Positions 36,591-45,398 are shown, numbered from the stretch's first letter. The stretch is DNA of 64,000 bases from Lachnospiraceae bacterium (GCA_017626435.1 JAGAIR010000010.1:72558-136557); one strand, 5' to 3'. Program-made: numbers and translations. Notes: generated by a model from the sequence alone, not told the origin.

Positions 36591-37762
36591 TGACCAAACG
36601 AAAGAAACGCATTGGGAAAATAATAGGAATCCTGGCTTCTCTGTCATTAGTTTCTGGCATAGTTATGGTGGCGGCGATTAGTTCAATGACTACGCAGATG
36701 GTTGCCGTGTTGATCGGAGGAGAAGAGGAGGAATACAGAGTAAGTGAAGGACCAACGTCTAATATAGTTGGAATACCAATCAGTGACACGGTGGAGTTTT
36801 ACAGAGAAAAAGTATTAAAAGAAGCAAAAAAGTATGGGATGGAAAGTTACATTGATTTGTTTCTGGCGGTCATGATGCAGGAATCAGGGGGAAATGGAAG
36901 TGATGTGTTCCAATGTTCAGAATCCCTTGGCAAGCCTCCAAACTCTTTAACGATAGAGGAAAGTATTGCACAGGGGGTTAAATATCTGACTGCTATGCTT
37001 CAGAAGGCAAAAGTGAATTCGCCAGAAGATATGGACCATATCCGTTTAGCTTTGCAGGGCTATAATTTCGGGGGAAGTTACATTGATTATGCGGTGAAGA
37101 AAGATGGAGGATGGACACAGCTAAATACATTTGATTTTGCCAGGGAAAAAAGTGGAGGTGTCAGAAATACAGGAGGTCGGGTACAACAGTTAGGTCCTTG
37201 GCGGTACGGCGATCAATATTATACGCAGCATGTTCTTAGGTATTATTGTACAGCTAATCAGGGTTCCGCTGGTACAACAGCTGTCAATGTACCAGTAGAA
37301 AAAAGATTGGAATGGCTATTTCCAAATGGAATGCCAACTTCCCCGGAACAGATGCAGCAATATCTGGTACAGATTAGAGTCCCTATATTAAACACAAAAG
37401 GAAAATCTGACACGATGGGGCTTACGGTACATAAAAAACTTGCTTTTGTCATTCAGGAAGTTTTTAAGGAATTGAAACAGAATGGATTTAAAACAATACC
37501 GTCAGAAACTGCAGGATATCATTGGCGCATGATGGCAAGTAACAGTCAGAAGATTTCTCATCATTCCTATGGATGTGTCGTAGACCTGAATTGGACGCAC
37601 AACGGGGCTTCTTATACCGGATGGGGATATGATCCCGGAAAAGATGAATACAGCGTCACAAAGAAGGAAGTGGATATCTGGAAAAAGTATGGATTTTATT
37701 GGGGCGGAGATTGGAGTAAAAGTTATTTTGACCCCATGCATTTTACTTATACTGATCACTAA
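36590..37762 (+). CDS. Bifunctional wall hydrolase: lysozyme-like plus VanY/M15 peptidase
   Basis: This 390-aa exported protein opens peptidoglycan for the transfer channel, a VirB1 role. An N-terminal membrane helix (~10-40) is followed by a lysozyme-like domain (~60-200). Its catalytic Glu is in MMQESGGNGSDVFQCSESLG and the domain includes YNFGGSYIDYAVKK. A C-terminal D,D-carboxypeptidase-like domain (~280-390) has the zinc ligands in HHSYGCVVDLNW and FDPMHFTY. Two-activity wall enzymes are known from Gram-positive T4SSs; here the second domain is M15, not NlpC/P60 or CHAP. Start and stop overlap those of virB4. Confidence 0.88.
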   Translation: MTKRKKRIGKIIGILASLSLVSGIVMVAAISSMTTQMVAVLIGGEEEEYRVSEGPTSNIVGIPISDTVEFYREKVLKEAKKYGMESYIDLFLAVMMQESGGNGSDVFQCSESLGKPPNSLTIEESIAQGVKYLTAMLQKAKVNSPEDMDHIRLALQGYNFGGSYIDYAVKKDGGWTQLNTFDFAREKSGGVRNTGGRVQQLGPWRYGDQYYTQHVLRYYCTANQGSAGTTAVNVPVEKRLEWLFPNGMPTSPEQMQQYLVQIRVPILNTKGKSDTMGLTVHKKLAFVIQEVFKELKQNGFKTIPSETAGYHWRMMASNSQKISHHSYGCVVDLNWTHNGASYTGWGYDPGKDEYSVTKKEVDIWKKYGFYWGGDWSKSYFDPMHFTYTDH

Positions 37763-37778
37763 AAAGAAGGGGGTATAT

Positions 37779-38294
37779 ATGAATAAGGATATAAAAATTA
37801 GTATTATCATGATTGTTATGATAATTGTCATGATTGGTGGTTTTGTGCATTGGCGAGTGAATAGTCAGAAAATACAGGAACAACAGACGGCAATTGCCCA
37901 GATTGTCCAGATTACACCAAAAACACATCAGCAGGAAAATGTTTCTCCTCAGGAGACAGTTTCTGTTACACACAAGAAGGAGACAGCTGCCTCTACACCA
38001 GAAAATATTAATGAGGAAGCATTTTTTTCCACAATGAAAATAAAAAAACTGAATAAAGAAGTTCTCAAATTGATGGGGGTAAACAAAAAAAGGTTGGCTG
38101 CAGAAATCAGGATATTTGCCAATGAATGCGGTTATGCCAATGAACAGGAGGCGGTTTATTATGGGGAAACATTTATTAATCATATAGAACATACAGTAAG
38201 TGCAGCGTTTTATTTTATGCAGGAGACAAGAACATATAAATTTAATGTTATTTATAACCGAAAGGAAGATACTTTTCAATTTGAAGCATGGTAA
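37779..38294 (+). CDS. Membrane-anchored exported protein, unknown
   Basis: The 171-aa protein has one N-terminal membrane helix (~8-25) and a Gln/Thr-rich spacer (~28-75). The extracytoplasmic C-terminal domain (~80-171) contains KLMGVNKKRLAAEIRIFANE and YKFNVIYNRKEDTFQFEAW. One N-terminal anchor plus a small outer domain is the VirB8-like plan, but no VirB8 signature is visible. AAGGGGG precedes the ATG, 17 bp after the hydrolase gene. Confidence 0.6.
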   Translation: MNKDIKISIIMIVMIIVMIGGFVHWRVNSQKIQEQQTAIAQIVQITPKTHQQENVSPQETVSVTHKKETAASTPENINEEAFFSTMKIKKLNKEVLKLMGVNKKRLAAEIRIFANECGYANEQEAVYYGETFINHIEHTVSAAFYFMQETRTYKFNVIYNRKEDTFQFEAW

Positions 38295-38319
38295 ATGGTA
38301 AGTAAGGAGGAAAATGTAA

Positions 38320-38469
38320 ATGAAAGAAAATCAGATGACAAAACAAACAAATCCAGTGCCTGTAGATTTAGAAATACAATCCAATAAGACCAAAAAAAAG
38401 CGGATGAATGCTTACGCAGAGGCATTAAGGGCGTTGGGGGAGAAAGCATGTAAGGAGGATAAAGAATGA
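38320..38469 (+). CDS. Small basic ICE protein (49 aa)
   Basis: AAGGAGG precedes the ATG. The product is MKENQMTKQ..., with a KTKKKRMNAYAEALRALG segment, and is Lys-rich. Its stop overlaps the start of the next gene (ATGA), which strongly supports translation. No family is recognised. Confidence 0.6.
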   Translation: MKENQMTKQTNPVPVDLEIQSNKTKKKRMNAYAEALRALGEKACKEDKE

Positions 38470-39734
38470 AATACGAAGAATTTAAACAACAGGTACAAAA
38501 ACAGATTTTACAATACCTTCCAGAATCATATGCGGATAGTGAAATCAAGATGCATACCGTTACCAAAAATAATGGAACGAAACTGGATGGTCTCTTGATA
38601 ACAAATAAAGCAAGTAATATAGTCCCTAATATTTATCTGAACTCATATTTTGAGGAGTATGAGCAGGGCAGGGGGATGAATGATATCTTGGAATCCATGT
38701 CAGATGCTTATGTCACAAATGCTACAGTAACAGATTTTGATATTTCCAATATTTTTGATTATGAGAAAGTAAAGGACCGAATTGTCTGCCAGCTTGTCAA
38801 TGGTGACAGGAATTCGGAATATTTGAAGGATAAGCCATATACCAGAGTGGAAGATTTGGCAGTGACTTACCGGGTTCTTTTGGGAATGAATGCAGAAGGA
38901 ACATATTTTGCTCCAGTGACTAATGTGCTAATGGAGAGTTATGGAAAGGAATTAGCAGAATTGCATAAAATTGCAGTAGAAAATACAGAAAAACAATTTC
39001 CTTCCCAATTTACTACTCTGTCAGACATGTTAAAGGAAATGGTGTTACCAGATATTATGGAAAATGGAATCGGAGAAGAGGAAGCGATGCAGATGCTGGA
39101 AGAAGCGTTTCCGGCTGATGCCAATATGTATGTATTAACAAATAGTAATGGACTTAATGGTGCTGCTGCAATTGTCAATCCAGAAGTCCAAAACAGGATA
39201 GCGAAAGAGCTTGGAGAGGAATATTTTGTTCTTCCATCTTCTATTCATGAAGTTCTGATAGTTCGTAAATCAATAGGAATAGGAGAAGAGGAGCTAAAGG
39301 ATATGGTGCAGGAAGTGAATTCCACACTGGTATTACCAGAAGAAAAGTTATCAGATCATGTTTATGAATATGATGCAGATACTGGAAAATTAAAATGTAC
39401 TGATAGAAATTTTGAAGGAAGAAAGAAATTATACATATGTTGTGAAGAAGATAAAAAGGAAGTGTTCCAGGAAAAAATCAATAATGTATTAGGTGATTAT
39501 GTAGATATTATGGATTCTTTGGAACAGGCTCAGGCCGTTTATGCTATTGGTCAGGTCACTGCAGAAATGGCAAAGGAAATTCAGGAAGGGCAAGAATTGG
39601 GACTGGAAATCATACATGTTAATGACAAACTGGTCAATGAACAATTGTATGAAAATGCAATCAAGGGGCAGATAAAAAAAGAACAGACCAAAGCCCAAAA
39701 AGGTCCAGAAAGGAACTGGGGAATGGAGCGGTAA
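38466..39734 (+). CDS. DUF5688-like protein
   Basis: This 422-aa cytoplasmic protein matches a family common in Lachnospiraceae elements (DUF5688), recognised by the start MKYEEFKQQVQKQILQYLPE, then KNNGTKLDGLLI and PNIYLNSYFEEYEQG. There are no membrane segments or catalytic motifs that I can name. Its role is unknown. It overlaps the preceding small gene and abuts the next one, so it belongs to the transfer transcript. Confidence 0.75.
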   Translation: MKYEEFKQQVQKQILQYLPESYADSEIKMHTVTKNNGTKLDGLLITNKASNIVPNIYLNSYFEEYEQGRGMNDILESMSDAYVTNATVTDFDISNIFDYEKVKDRIVCQLVNGDRNSEYLKDKPYTRVEDLAVTYRVLLGMNAEGTYFAPVTNVLMESYGKELAELHKIAVENTEKQFPSQFTTLSDMLKEMVLPDIMENGIGEEEAMQMLEEAFPADANMYVLTNSNGLNGAAAIVNPEVQNRIAKELGEEYFVLPSSIHEVLIVRKSIGIGEEELKDMVQEVNSTLVLPEEKLSDHVYEYDADTGKLKCTDRNFEGRKKLYICCEEDKKEVFQEKINNVLGDYVDIMDSLEQAQAVYAIGQVTAEMAKEIQEGQELGLEIIHVNDKLVNEQLYENAIKGQIKKEQTKAQKGPERNWGMER

Positions 39735-40547
39735 ATGAGAATATCATTTTTAAAAAAGGGAAAAGGAAATCTGCAGTTTTATATTATCATTTTTCTTTTT
39801 ATTGCAGGGTATGTATTCTTTTTTACATCTAATTTCTGGATGCCAGCAGACAGTTCTGCAAACGCATATACAGTGTTAGGACAGGAAAAAGCATGGAATG
39901 GTCGGAAGGTAACACTTTTACGTTGGGACTATTCCGAAGCAGAGCAGATGATGGAAGTGGAACTAGATATTAAAAATAATACCTTTGACGGACAGAATAC
40001 CTATCAGTTTACTTCAATGGAACGATTAGGAGAACGTCCTATTGTTAAAACAATCATTGAACAGGAAGACTGGGTGATTCTTCGTATCTGTAATGTGCCA
40101 AAACGCTGGAGTGAACTGCTATTGCGTATTTCGGTGAAGGAAGACTCAAATGCCGAACACTTAAGTTTATATACCAATATAAAAAAGGTTAATCGGGTCG
40201 ATGCTCTGGTGATGAAAGACTGGAACGGATATCGACAGGGGAGATTTGAACAACAGATAACCGCATATCAAAAAAAAATAGAACAGAAGCAGGAGGAAAT
40301 TGAGCAACAGCAAAAACAAAATCAAACGATTTTAGAAGAGATTGCCCGTCTGGAGAGTGAAAAAATATATCAGACGGAAGAAGAACAGGAAGAAACAGAT
40401 CAGATTATGCGGAATGCACAGCTCAAAGCAGATGGAGCAGAGGATACGGCAGAACAGCTCAAGGAGGAGATTAAAGAGCTGGAGAAAAAAATCAGACTGA
40501 CACGTCAACAGATTAAAGAGGTATTAGAAAATGACAATGACGAATGA
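39735..40547 (+). CDS. Membrane-anchored coiled-coil protein, unknown
   Basis: The 270-aa protein has a membrane helix near the start (~15-35). A beta-rich domain follows (~40-165), then a long Glu/Gln/Lys-rich coiled coil (~175-268) with repeated Gln-Lys-Glu patterns. The coil would reach away from the membrane. Which side it occupies is unclear: a basic N terminus suggests the bulk is outside. It starts right after the previous stop and overlaps the primase gene by 17 nt. Confidence 0.65.
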   Translation: MRISFLKKGKGNLQFYIIIFLFIAGYVFFFTSNFWMPADSSANAYTVLGQEKAWNGRKVTLLRWDYSEAEQMMEVELDIKNNTFDGQNTYQFTSMERLGERPIVKTIIEQEDWVILRICNVPKRWSELLLRISVKEDSNAEHLSLYTNIKKVNRVDALVMKDWNGYRQGRFEQQITAYQKKIEQKQEEIEQQQKQNQTILEEIARLESEKIYQTEEEQEETDQIMRNAQLKADGAEDTAEQLKEEIKELEKKIRLTRQQIKEVLENDNDE

Positions 40548-41481
40548 AGAAAAAAAGGTATTTTATACAGTAATGAAAGAGCAGATACGTATCACGGATT
40601 ACGCCAGAGAGCTGGGATTTACAGTTATCCGAAAAGGCAGATACTTTAGTCTGAAGGAACATGATAGTGTCATTATTGATACAGAAAAAAATTGTTTTTG
40701 GCGAAATTCCAGACCAGGAAGCGGCGCAGCCATTGGTCATGGTGGTTCTATCATTGATTTTGTAATGGAATTTGAGGGAATGGATAAAGGGAAAGCAATT
40801 AGGATGCTATCACAGAGAGTAGACAGAAAAGGGTTCCCTTTGGAGACAAAAAATATCCAGACGATTGGAAAGATAGCGAAAAGAGGCATTTTTCCAGAAC
40901 AGTTGCAGTTACCCGAAAAAGCAAAAAACATGCGGAAGGTATTTGCGTATTTGATCAAGACACGCTGTATCTCTGCAGATATTGTACAGAAAATGGTAGA
41001 CCGTCGCCAGCTTTATCAGGACATTTATGGAAATTGTGTTTTTGTATCTTTTGACAGCAACGGAAAGGCTGTTTTCGCCTGCCAGCGGGGAACTAATACG
41101 TTTACTCCCTTTTATAGAGATGTCCTTGGATGTGATTATAGTAAATGTTTTTTCATCAACAATAAGACAAACAAGCTATATATAACAGAATCAGTTATTG
41201 ATGCGATGTCTGTTATGACAATAAATCAACCGGTTCATATGTATTGGAATTATCTTGTTCTTACTGGGGTAGGAAAGACAGAAGCAGTAGAAAGTTATCT
41301 GCAGGATGAAGTTTTAGAGGAGATATGGATTGGTACGGATAATGATGAGGCTGGAAGAAAAGCTGCAGAATTGTTGGAAAAACGGATAAGGAAAAGAAGG
41401 CAAGATATCCTTATTATCCAGGACCGCCCAAAAACGGAGAAAGACTGGAATGCCGTGTTGCAAAGGGGGAAAAGGGAATGA
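40531..41481 (+). CDS. Primase-like protein with CHC2-like and Toprim domains
   Basis: The 316-aa protein probably primes DNA synthesis on the transferred strand. The N-terminal domain (~10-95) resembles the DnaG CHC2/DUF3991 type, with FWRNSRPGSGAAIGHGGSII and VMEFEGMDKGKAIRML, but lacks zinc cysteines. The C-terminal Toprim domain (~200-310) shows YITESVIDAMSVM (Glu) and IGTDNDEAGRKAAELL (Asp-x-Asp). No helicase is attached. It overlaps its neighbours at both ends (17 and 4 nt), so it is tightly coupled with them. Confidence 0.8.
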   Translation: MTMTNEEKKVFYTVMKEQIRITDYARELGFTVIRKGRYFSLKEHDSVIIDTEKNCFWRNSRPGSGAAIGHGGSIIDFVMEFEGMDKGKAIRMLSQRVDRKGFPLETKNIQTIGKIAKRGIFPEQLQLPEKAKNMRKVFAYLIKTRCISADIVQKMVDRRQLYQDIYGNCVFVSFDSNGKAVFACQRGTNTFTPFYRDVLGCDYSKCFFINNKTNKLYITESVIDAMSVMTINQPVHMYWNYLVLTGVGKTEAVESYLQDEVLEEIWIGTDNDEAGRKAAELLEKRIRKRRQDILIIQDRPKTEKDWNAVLQRGKRE

Positions 41482-42575
41482 TAGTTTTTGTAGGAAAAAG
41501 GGAACGTGGATTTTTCTGCGAAGAGATAGCGAGGAAAAGAGAAGTACAGTGTGTTTATATTCCTGAAAATCTCTATATCGAAGAACAGGCAAAAGAAATT
41601 CTGCGGTACAAGGAAAAGGCAAAAGCTATTATTTATGATTTAGAGCAATATGTCGACGAATCGGAGATTCTGGAAGATTGGATTTTAAAGATTCAGGAAG
41701 CTATCGGCATTCAGACTATAATTTTTGCAGCTGGCTATTTGCCACAAAGCAAAATAGTCAATGATTTGTACCATAAAGGAATACGTAATTTTATTTTTTC
41801 CGTTTTTCTGGGAGAGCAAAAAGAAGATTTGGAGCTTGCACTGGATGGATACTTTGAACATTTTGGTTATGAAAAAAGAGGTATTGTTTTTGAGGAAACA
41901 GAACCAAAAGAAGCTGCAGGGCAAGAAAACAATGAAATAAAAAAAAGCATTGGGCTGGCTGGTGCCGTTGCACGGATGGGGACTACTACTCAAGCTATTC
42001 AGTTTGTTAAACATTTGCAGTTTACAGGATATCAGGCAGCTTATGTACAGATGAACGGTCACCATTGGGTGGAAGAGTTGGCAGAGGCATATTCCGAAGC
42101 AGAACAGGATACAGATGAAGGGCGTGTTACTTATCAATTCGTTGATATGTATTATCGGTTGGACAAGTTACAGGATGTTCTGAAAAAACAATATGATTTT
42201 TTGGTATATGACTATGGAGTATACAGCGAACATGATTTTAACAAAATTTCTTTTTGTGAAAAAGATATACAGGTTTTCGTTGTGGGAAGTAAGCCGGGAG
42301 AATTTGAAAAAACATATGAAGTCATATCCAATAATTTTTACAACAGTGTTTATTATATTTTTAATTTTGTAGCAAAAGCAGAACAGAAAGATTTACTGGA
42401 GTTGATGGAAGAAAAAGCAGTGAATACCTTTTTTGCCCAGGAAGCCAGAGACCCGTTTGCATATGCAGGGCAGTCGGAAGTATTTGAAAAAATGTTGCCA
42501 TTAGAAGCAAAGGCGATGAATGACAAAAAGAAAACGGGATTTTTTTGGAAATGGAAGGGAAGAAAGGAGGGATGA
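41478..42575 (+). CDS. TadZ/CpaE-like atypical MinD-type protein without Walker lysines
   Basis: The 365-aa protein has an N-terminal receiver-like half (~1-130; AKAIIYDLEQYVDESE, IIFAAGY) and a MinD/ParA-like half (~155-340). Where Walker A is expected it reads GAVARMGTTTQAIQF, with neither signature lysine. YDFLVYDYGVYSEHDF occupies the Walker B place and QVFVVGSKPGEFE the next strand. This two-domain plan with a deviant P-loop is that of TadZ/CpaE, polar localisers of pilus machines. Here it sits in a conjugation operon, so it may place the T4SS. The assignment is by fold pattern only. Confidence 0.6.
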   Translation: MIVFVGKRERGFFCEEIARKREVQCVYIPENLYIEEQAKEILRYKEKAKAIIYDLEQYVDESEILEDWILKIQEAIGIQTIIFAAGYLPQSKIVNDLYHKGIRNFIFSVFLGEQKEDLELALDGYFEHFGYEKRGIVFEETEPKEAAGQENNEIKKSIGLAGAVARMGTTTQAIQFVKHLQFTGYQAAYVQMNGHHWVEELAEAYSEAEQDTDEGRVTYQFVDMYYRLDKLQDVLKKQYDFLVYDYGVYSEHDFNKISFCEKDIQVFVVGSKPGEFEKTYEVISNNFYNSVYYIFNFVAKAEQKDLLELMEEKAVNTFFAQEARDPFAYAGQSEVFEKMLPLEAKAMNDKKKTGFFWKWKGRKEG

Positions 42576-42578
42576 TTT

Positions 42579-43616
42579 ATGCAGGAGAAAATAGAAGAAT
42601 ATGATGAGATATTGAGCTATCTGGCGTCCTATACAAAGCAGGAAGCTGCTTCTATCCGTTTGGCATTAAAGGGAAGAAAAGAGGATATTGATTTATGGAA
42701 AGATGATATGGGATATCAGGTAGGAAAAGAAGTAATGAAGTATTTGGATAAAGGGATGGGAATTCAGGATGTTCTTATCAATAAAACACCGGAGATTGCT
42801 CAAACCTTTGGTTTTAATAATGAATATATAAAATATGTTGTTGCAAATGTTTTTGCAACAACATCGGAAGAGTATCAAGAATATAAAAATATGGTGGATA
42901 TCTCGCAAAAAGATTCTTTGGAATCTGTTTCAAAGGGGATTGCAGCCAGATTGATTGATGCTTGTGAAGATATTTATGTAGAACAAGGTACAGAATTGCA
43001 TAAGTTAAGTGACTTAAACTATCTTCACTCTGTGAATGAAAATACGAAGCTATTAGCCAATAACATTTCCTTTTTTCAAAAAAAAGGAATGATTCCAAGT
43101 ATACAATGTATCTGGAGTGAACATCCAGATTTCGAAAACGGAAAGGTATATCTGATTTCAGAATTTAATGAACAGATGAAAGTTGCAGATAAGGAGTGGG
43201 TACAAAAACAAAAGAAATACTTGAAAGAATTTGGAAGTTTTGACGAAGTACGAAATTCAGGTAATCCAGATGCATTACGGTATATCAACTATACAAAAGT
43301 AAAATATAAAATAGGTTATGAAAATCAGGAGAGAGGTCTTACGTTTATTGAGGGAAGAAAGGATATTGGAGATGGTAAAGGTGGTATTTTGGAACATCTA
43401 AAAGAGACATCTCATAAACATGTTATTCCGGATTTGAAAGAAGCAATTGCTGAAGAAAAAGTTTTTTTGTCTTATCAAAAGACATTAAATGAAATTTACC
43501 AGGAATATGCATCAGAGCAAACAGGTAACGTGGTACAGCAGCAAAATTCGGCTGGGAGAAAAAATTTAAGAGGAAATGCGGAATCAGTGTCCAGAAGCCC
43601 TGTAATGGAATTATGA
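42579..43616 (+). CDS. Conserved ICE protein, unknown (345 aa)
   Basis: No family is recognised. It is a soluble, helix-rich, acidic protein that starts MQEKIEEYDEILSYLASYT and has a middle region YVEQGTELHKLSDLNYLHS. The last ~30 residues are polar. It follows the TadZ-like gene by 3 bp, with AGGAGGGATGATTT upstream, and overlaps the short lead of the next gene. Partnership with the TadZ-like or primase protein is possible from position only. Confidence 0.6.
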   Translation: MQEKIEEYDEILSYLASYTKQEAASIRLALKGRKEDIDLWKDDMGYQVGKEVMKYLDKGMGIQDVLINKTPEIAQTFGFNNEYIKYVVANVFATTSEEYQEYKNMVDISQKDSLESVSKGIAARLIDACEDIYVEQGTELHKLSDLNYLHSVNENTKLLANNISFFQKKGMIPSIQCIWSEHPDFENGKVYLISEFNEQMKVADKEWVQKQKKYLKEFGSFDEVRNSGNPDALRYINYTKVKYKIGYENQERGLTFIEGRKDIGDGKGGILEHLKETSHKHVIPDLKEAIAEEKVFLSYQKTLNEIYQEYASEQTGNVVQQQNSAGRKNLRGNAESVSRSPVMEL

Positions 43617-43642
43617 AAACAAATGAAAGGAAGGGAGAACAA

Positions 43643-44308
43643 ATGAGTATAACAGATGAAGAATATTTGAATGTTCCCCAGGTAGCCTTTTTGTTAGGAA
43701 GAAAACGCTACTCGACAGAGAAGTTGATAACCAGAGGCTTATTGCAGGCAGATATCTTTCAAAAAAGACGTCTTGTGAGCATATCAGCTTTGGAACGATA
43801 TGTAACGCAGGAAACTCAGAAATATGATTTGGCAAAAGAGTATCTGGCAGAGCCGGAGAAAAAGCAATTTTGGAAGTCATATGGATATAGAGGAATATCT
43901 GTTGAAAAATATGCAGAATCGGCTGATGAATTTTTAACAATTCCCCAGGTAGCCTTTTTATTAGGGATAACACGTCAATGTGTAAACAAACATTGTGAAA
44001 ATGGGACTTTTCAAGTGCAACAGGTTTCTTTGCCTGGTTCTGTAGGAAAAACACGGAAACTGATTCCGGTAAGCGAACTGAAATGTTATGTGAAAAATAA
44101 ATTAAAAAGGCTGGAAAAAGCAAAAAAATATTTGAATACAACAGACAAGTTTGGATTTTGGATAGATTTTGAGGAAGAATTTTACAATGAATTCATTTTA
44201 ATGGACAGGGAGAATTATAGGAAATATGGGAAAATTCAGAAAAACCCTGGTAAAAAGGGTGAAACAAGAAAAAGAAAGAAAGGATGCGCAGAAGCAGCTG
44301 AAGATTAA
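43643..44308 (+). CDS. Tandem helix-turn-helix (excisionase-like) protein
   Basis: The 221-aa protein contains two copies of a HTH_17/MerR-like module. The first (~5-60) has YLNVPQVAFLLGRKRYSTEK and the second (~97-150) has FLTIPQVAFLLGITRQCVNK. The two share VPQVAFLLG/IPQVAFLLG and the spacing that follows. A strongly basic tail ends the chain. Such modules are typical of excisionases and DNA-bending factors, so it is a candidate recombination directionality factor or a regulator. GGAAGGGAG precedes the ATG at 43643. It overlaps the next gene by 83 nt in another frame. Confidence 0.7.
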   Translation: MSITDEEYLNVPQVAFLLGRKRYSTEKLITRGLLQADIFQKRRLVSISALERYVTQETQKYDLAKEYLAEPEKKQFWKSYGYRGISVEKYAESADEFLTIPQVAFLLGITRQCVNKHCENGTFQVQQVSLPGSVGKTRKLIPVSELKCYVKNKLKRLEKAKKYLNTTDKFGFWIDFEEEFYNEFILMDRENYRKYGKIQKNPGKKGETRKRKKGCAEAAED

Positions 44309-44531
44309 ATATCATGTTGATCCAGAAGAAAACATATTTGTAGTAGAAAAAAGTAACATGTTTAAATTTCTGATACGGACCGGAGGCAATCTATTCCGAT
44401 TAGTTGCAAACATTATTATTTTCTTTTTATCGCTGGTCGGTTTGGCGTCTTTGATTTATCCGGGAAGCAGGCTACAGCTGTTTGATCAGGCACAGGAGTT
44501 ATGCTTTCAACTTATCAGATTATTACATTAG
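44226..44531 (+). CDS. Small membrane protein, unknown
   Basis: The 101-aa protein has a basic start (MGKFRKTLVKRVKQEKERK) and one membrane helix (~58-80, RLVANIIIFFLSLVGLASLIY). The unusually long out-of-frame overlap with the tandem-HTH gene (83 nt) suggests translational coupling. AGGAAAT precedes the ATG. Its role is not known; a small T4SS accessory is possible. Confidence 0.55.
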   Translation: MGKFRKTLVKRVKQEKERKDAQKQLKIKYHVDPEENIFVVEKSNMFKFLIRTGGNLFRLVANIIIFFLSLVGLASLIYPGSRLQLFDQAQELCFQLIRLLH

Positions 44532-44600
44532 AAAACAATGAAGCTAAATAAGACTGTATCGTATTTTTGCGTATCACATATAGCACCTGTTAACAATGCA

Positions 44601-44644
44601 ATTCACTCCGGCCAAAAACTATGCCGGAGTGGAAAGGAGTGAAT
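44601..44644 (+). promoter_or_regulatory. Alternative-pairing leader before the sortase gene
   Basis: CACTCCGGC (44604-44612) pairs with GCCGGAGTG (44623-44631). The overlapping ATTCACTCC (44601-44609) is also a perfect complement of GGAGTGAAT (44636-44644), which contains the sortase ribosome site. The two pairings exclude each other. Confidence 0.5.
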
Positions 44645-44650
44645 GGTAAA

Positions 44651-45376
44651 ATGAGGCTAAAAAAAAGAATAACAGAAATCTTGAGAATTCTGTTATGTGC
44701 CGTATTTATTGTATCTGGAGGATTATTATTTGAAATGCATTTATCTGATGGGAACATGCAGCAATATAGAAAAATTTCCAGTAAAAATAAAAAAAACGTA
44801 CTGATAAATAATGCCATTGATTGGGGCAAGTTGTTAAAAACGAATCCAGATGTTTATGCATGGATTGAAGTCCCAGGAACATCAATTGATTATGCGATAG
44901 CCTGTGCTTCAGAAGAGGAAAACTTTTATTTGTATCACAATGTAGAAAAAAAAATTGAGTTTTCTGGAATGATATTTAGCCAGAAAAAGAATGCCAGGGA
45001 TTTTTCTGACCCAGTAACGGTGCTTTATGGACACAATATGCGCAACGGTTCCATGTTTGCTGATTTAAATAAATATGAAAATCCTCATTTTTTAAACAAG
45101 CATGATGTAATTTACATCTATCAACCGGATAGGATTCTGGTTTATAAAATTTTTTCTGCAGGGGAAATGGATAACAGAAATATTCTAGATGTGTTTGATT
45201 TTTCTGCTGGAATAGATCCAAAGTATATCAAAGTAGTAAAGAAAAATATGGGCAAGAAAATGCAATTGAAAAAGACAGAACATCTATTGACATTAAGTAC
45301 TTGTGCCGGAGTTGATACAAAACGTAGGGTGGTCCATGGAAAATTCGTTAGAAAAATTCTTGTATATAAAAACTAA
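44651..45376 (+). CDS. Class B sortase
   Basis: This 241-aa membrane-anchored transpeptidase would attach surface proteins to the wall. An N-terminal membrane helix (~10-28) is followed by the sortase barrel (~55-240). The catalytic triad is His128 in YGHNM, Cys218 in TLSTC and Arg225/226. The order and the VYAWIEVPGTSIDYAIA segment mark class B. Its likely substrate is the SPKTG protein encoded 20 kb upstream on the same element; SrtB of C. difficile uses SPKTG/PPKTG-type motifs. AAAGGAG lies 10 bp before the ATG. A 5' structure at 44601 may control translation. It ends at a hairpin at 45377. Confidence 0.92.
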   Translation: MRLKKRITEILRILLCAVFIVSGGLLFEMHLSDGNMQQYRKISSKNKKNVLINNAIDWGKLLKTNPDVYAWIEVPGTSIDYAIACASEEENFYLYHNVEKKIEFSGMIFSQKKNARDFSDPVTVLYGHNMRNGSMFADLNKYENPHFLNKHDVIYIYQPDRILVYKIFSAGEMDNRNILDVFDFSAGIDPKYIKVVKKNMGKKMQLKKTEHLLTLSTCAGVDTKRRVVHGKFVRKILVYKN

Positions 45377-45398
45377 GGCATCAGCTGTAGCCGATGCC
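45377..45398 (+). terminator. Hairpin after sortase gene
   Basis: GGCATC with GATGCC (extended by GCT/AGC inside) starts at the base after the sortase stop. A second smaller stem (CGGA/TCCG) and an A-tract follow. There is no T-run, so termination strength is uncertain. Confidence 0.45.
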
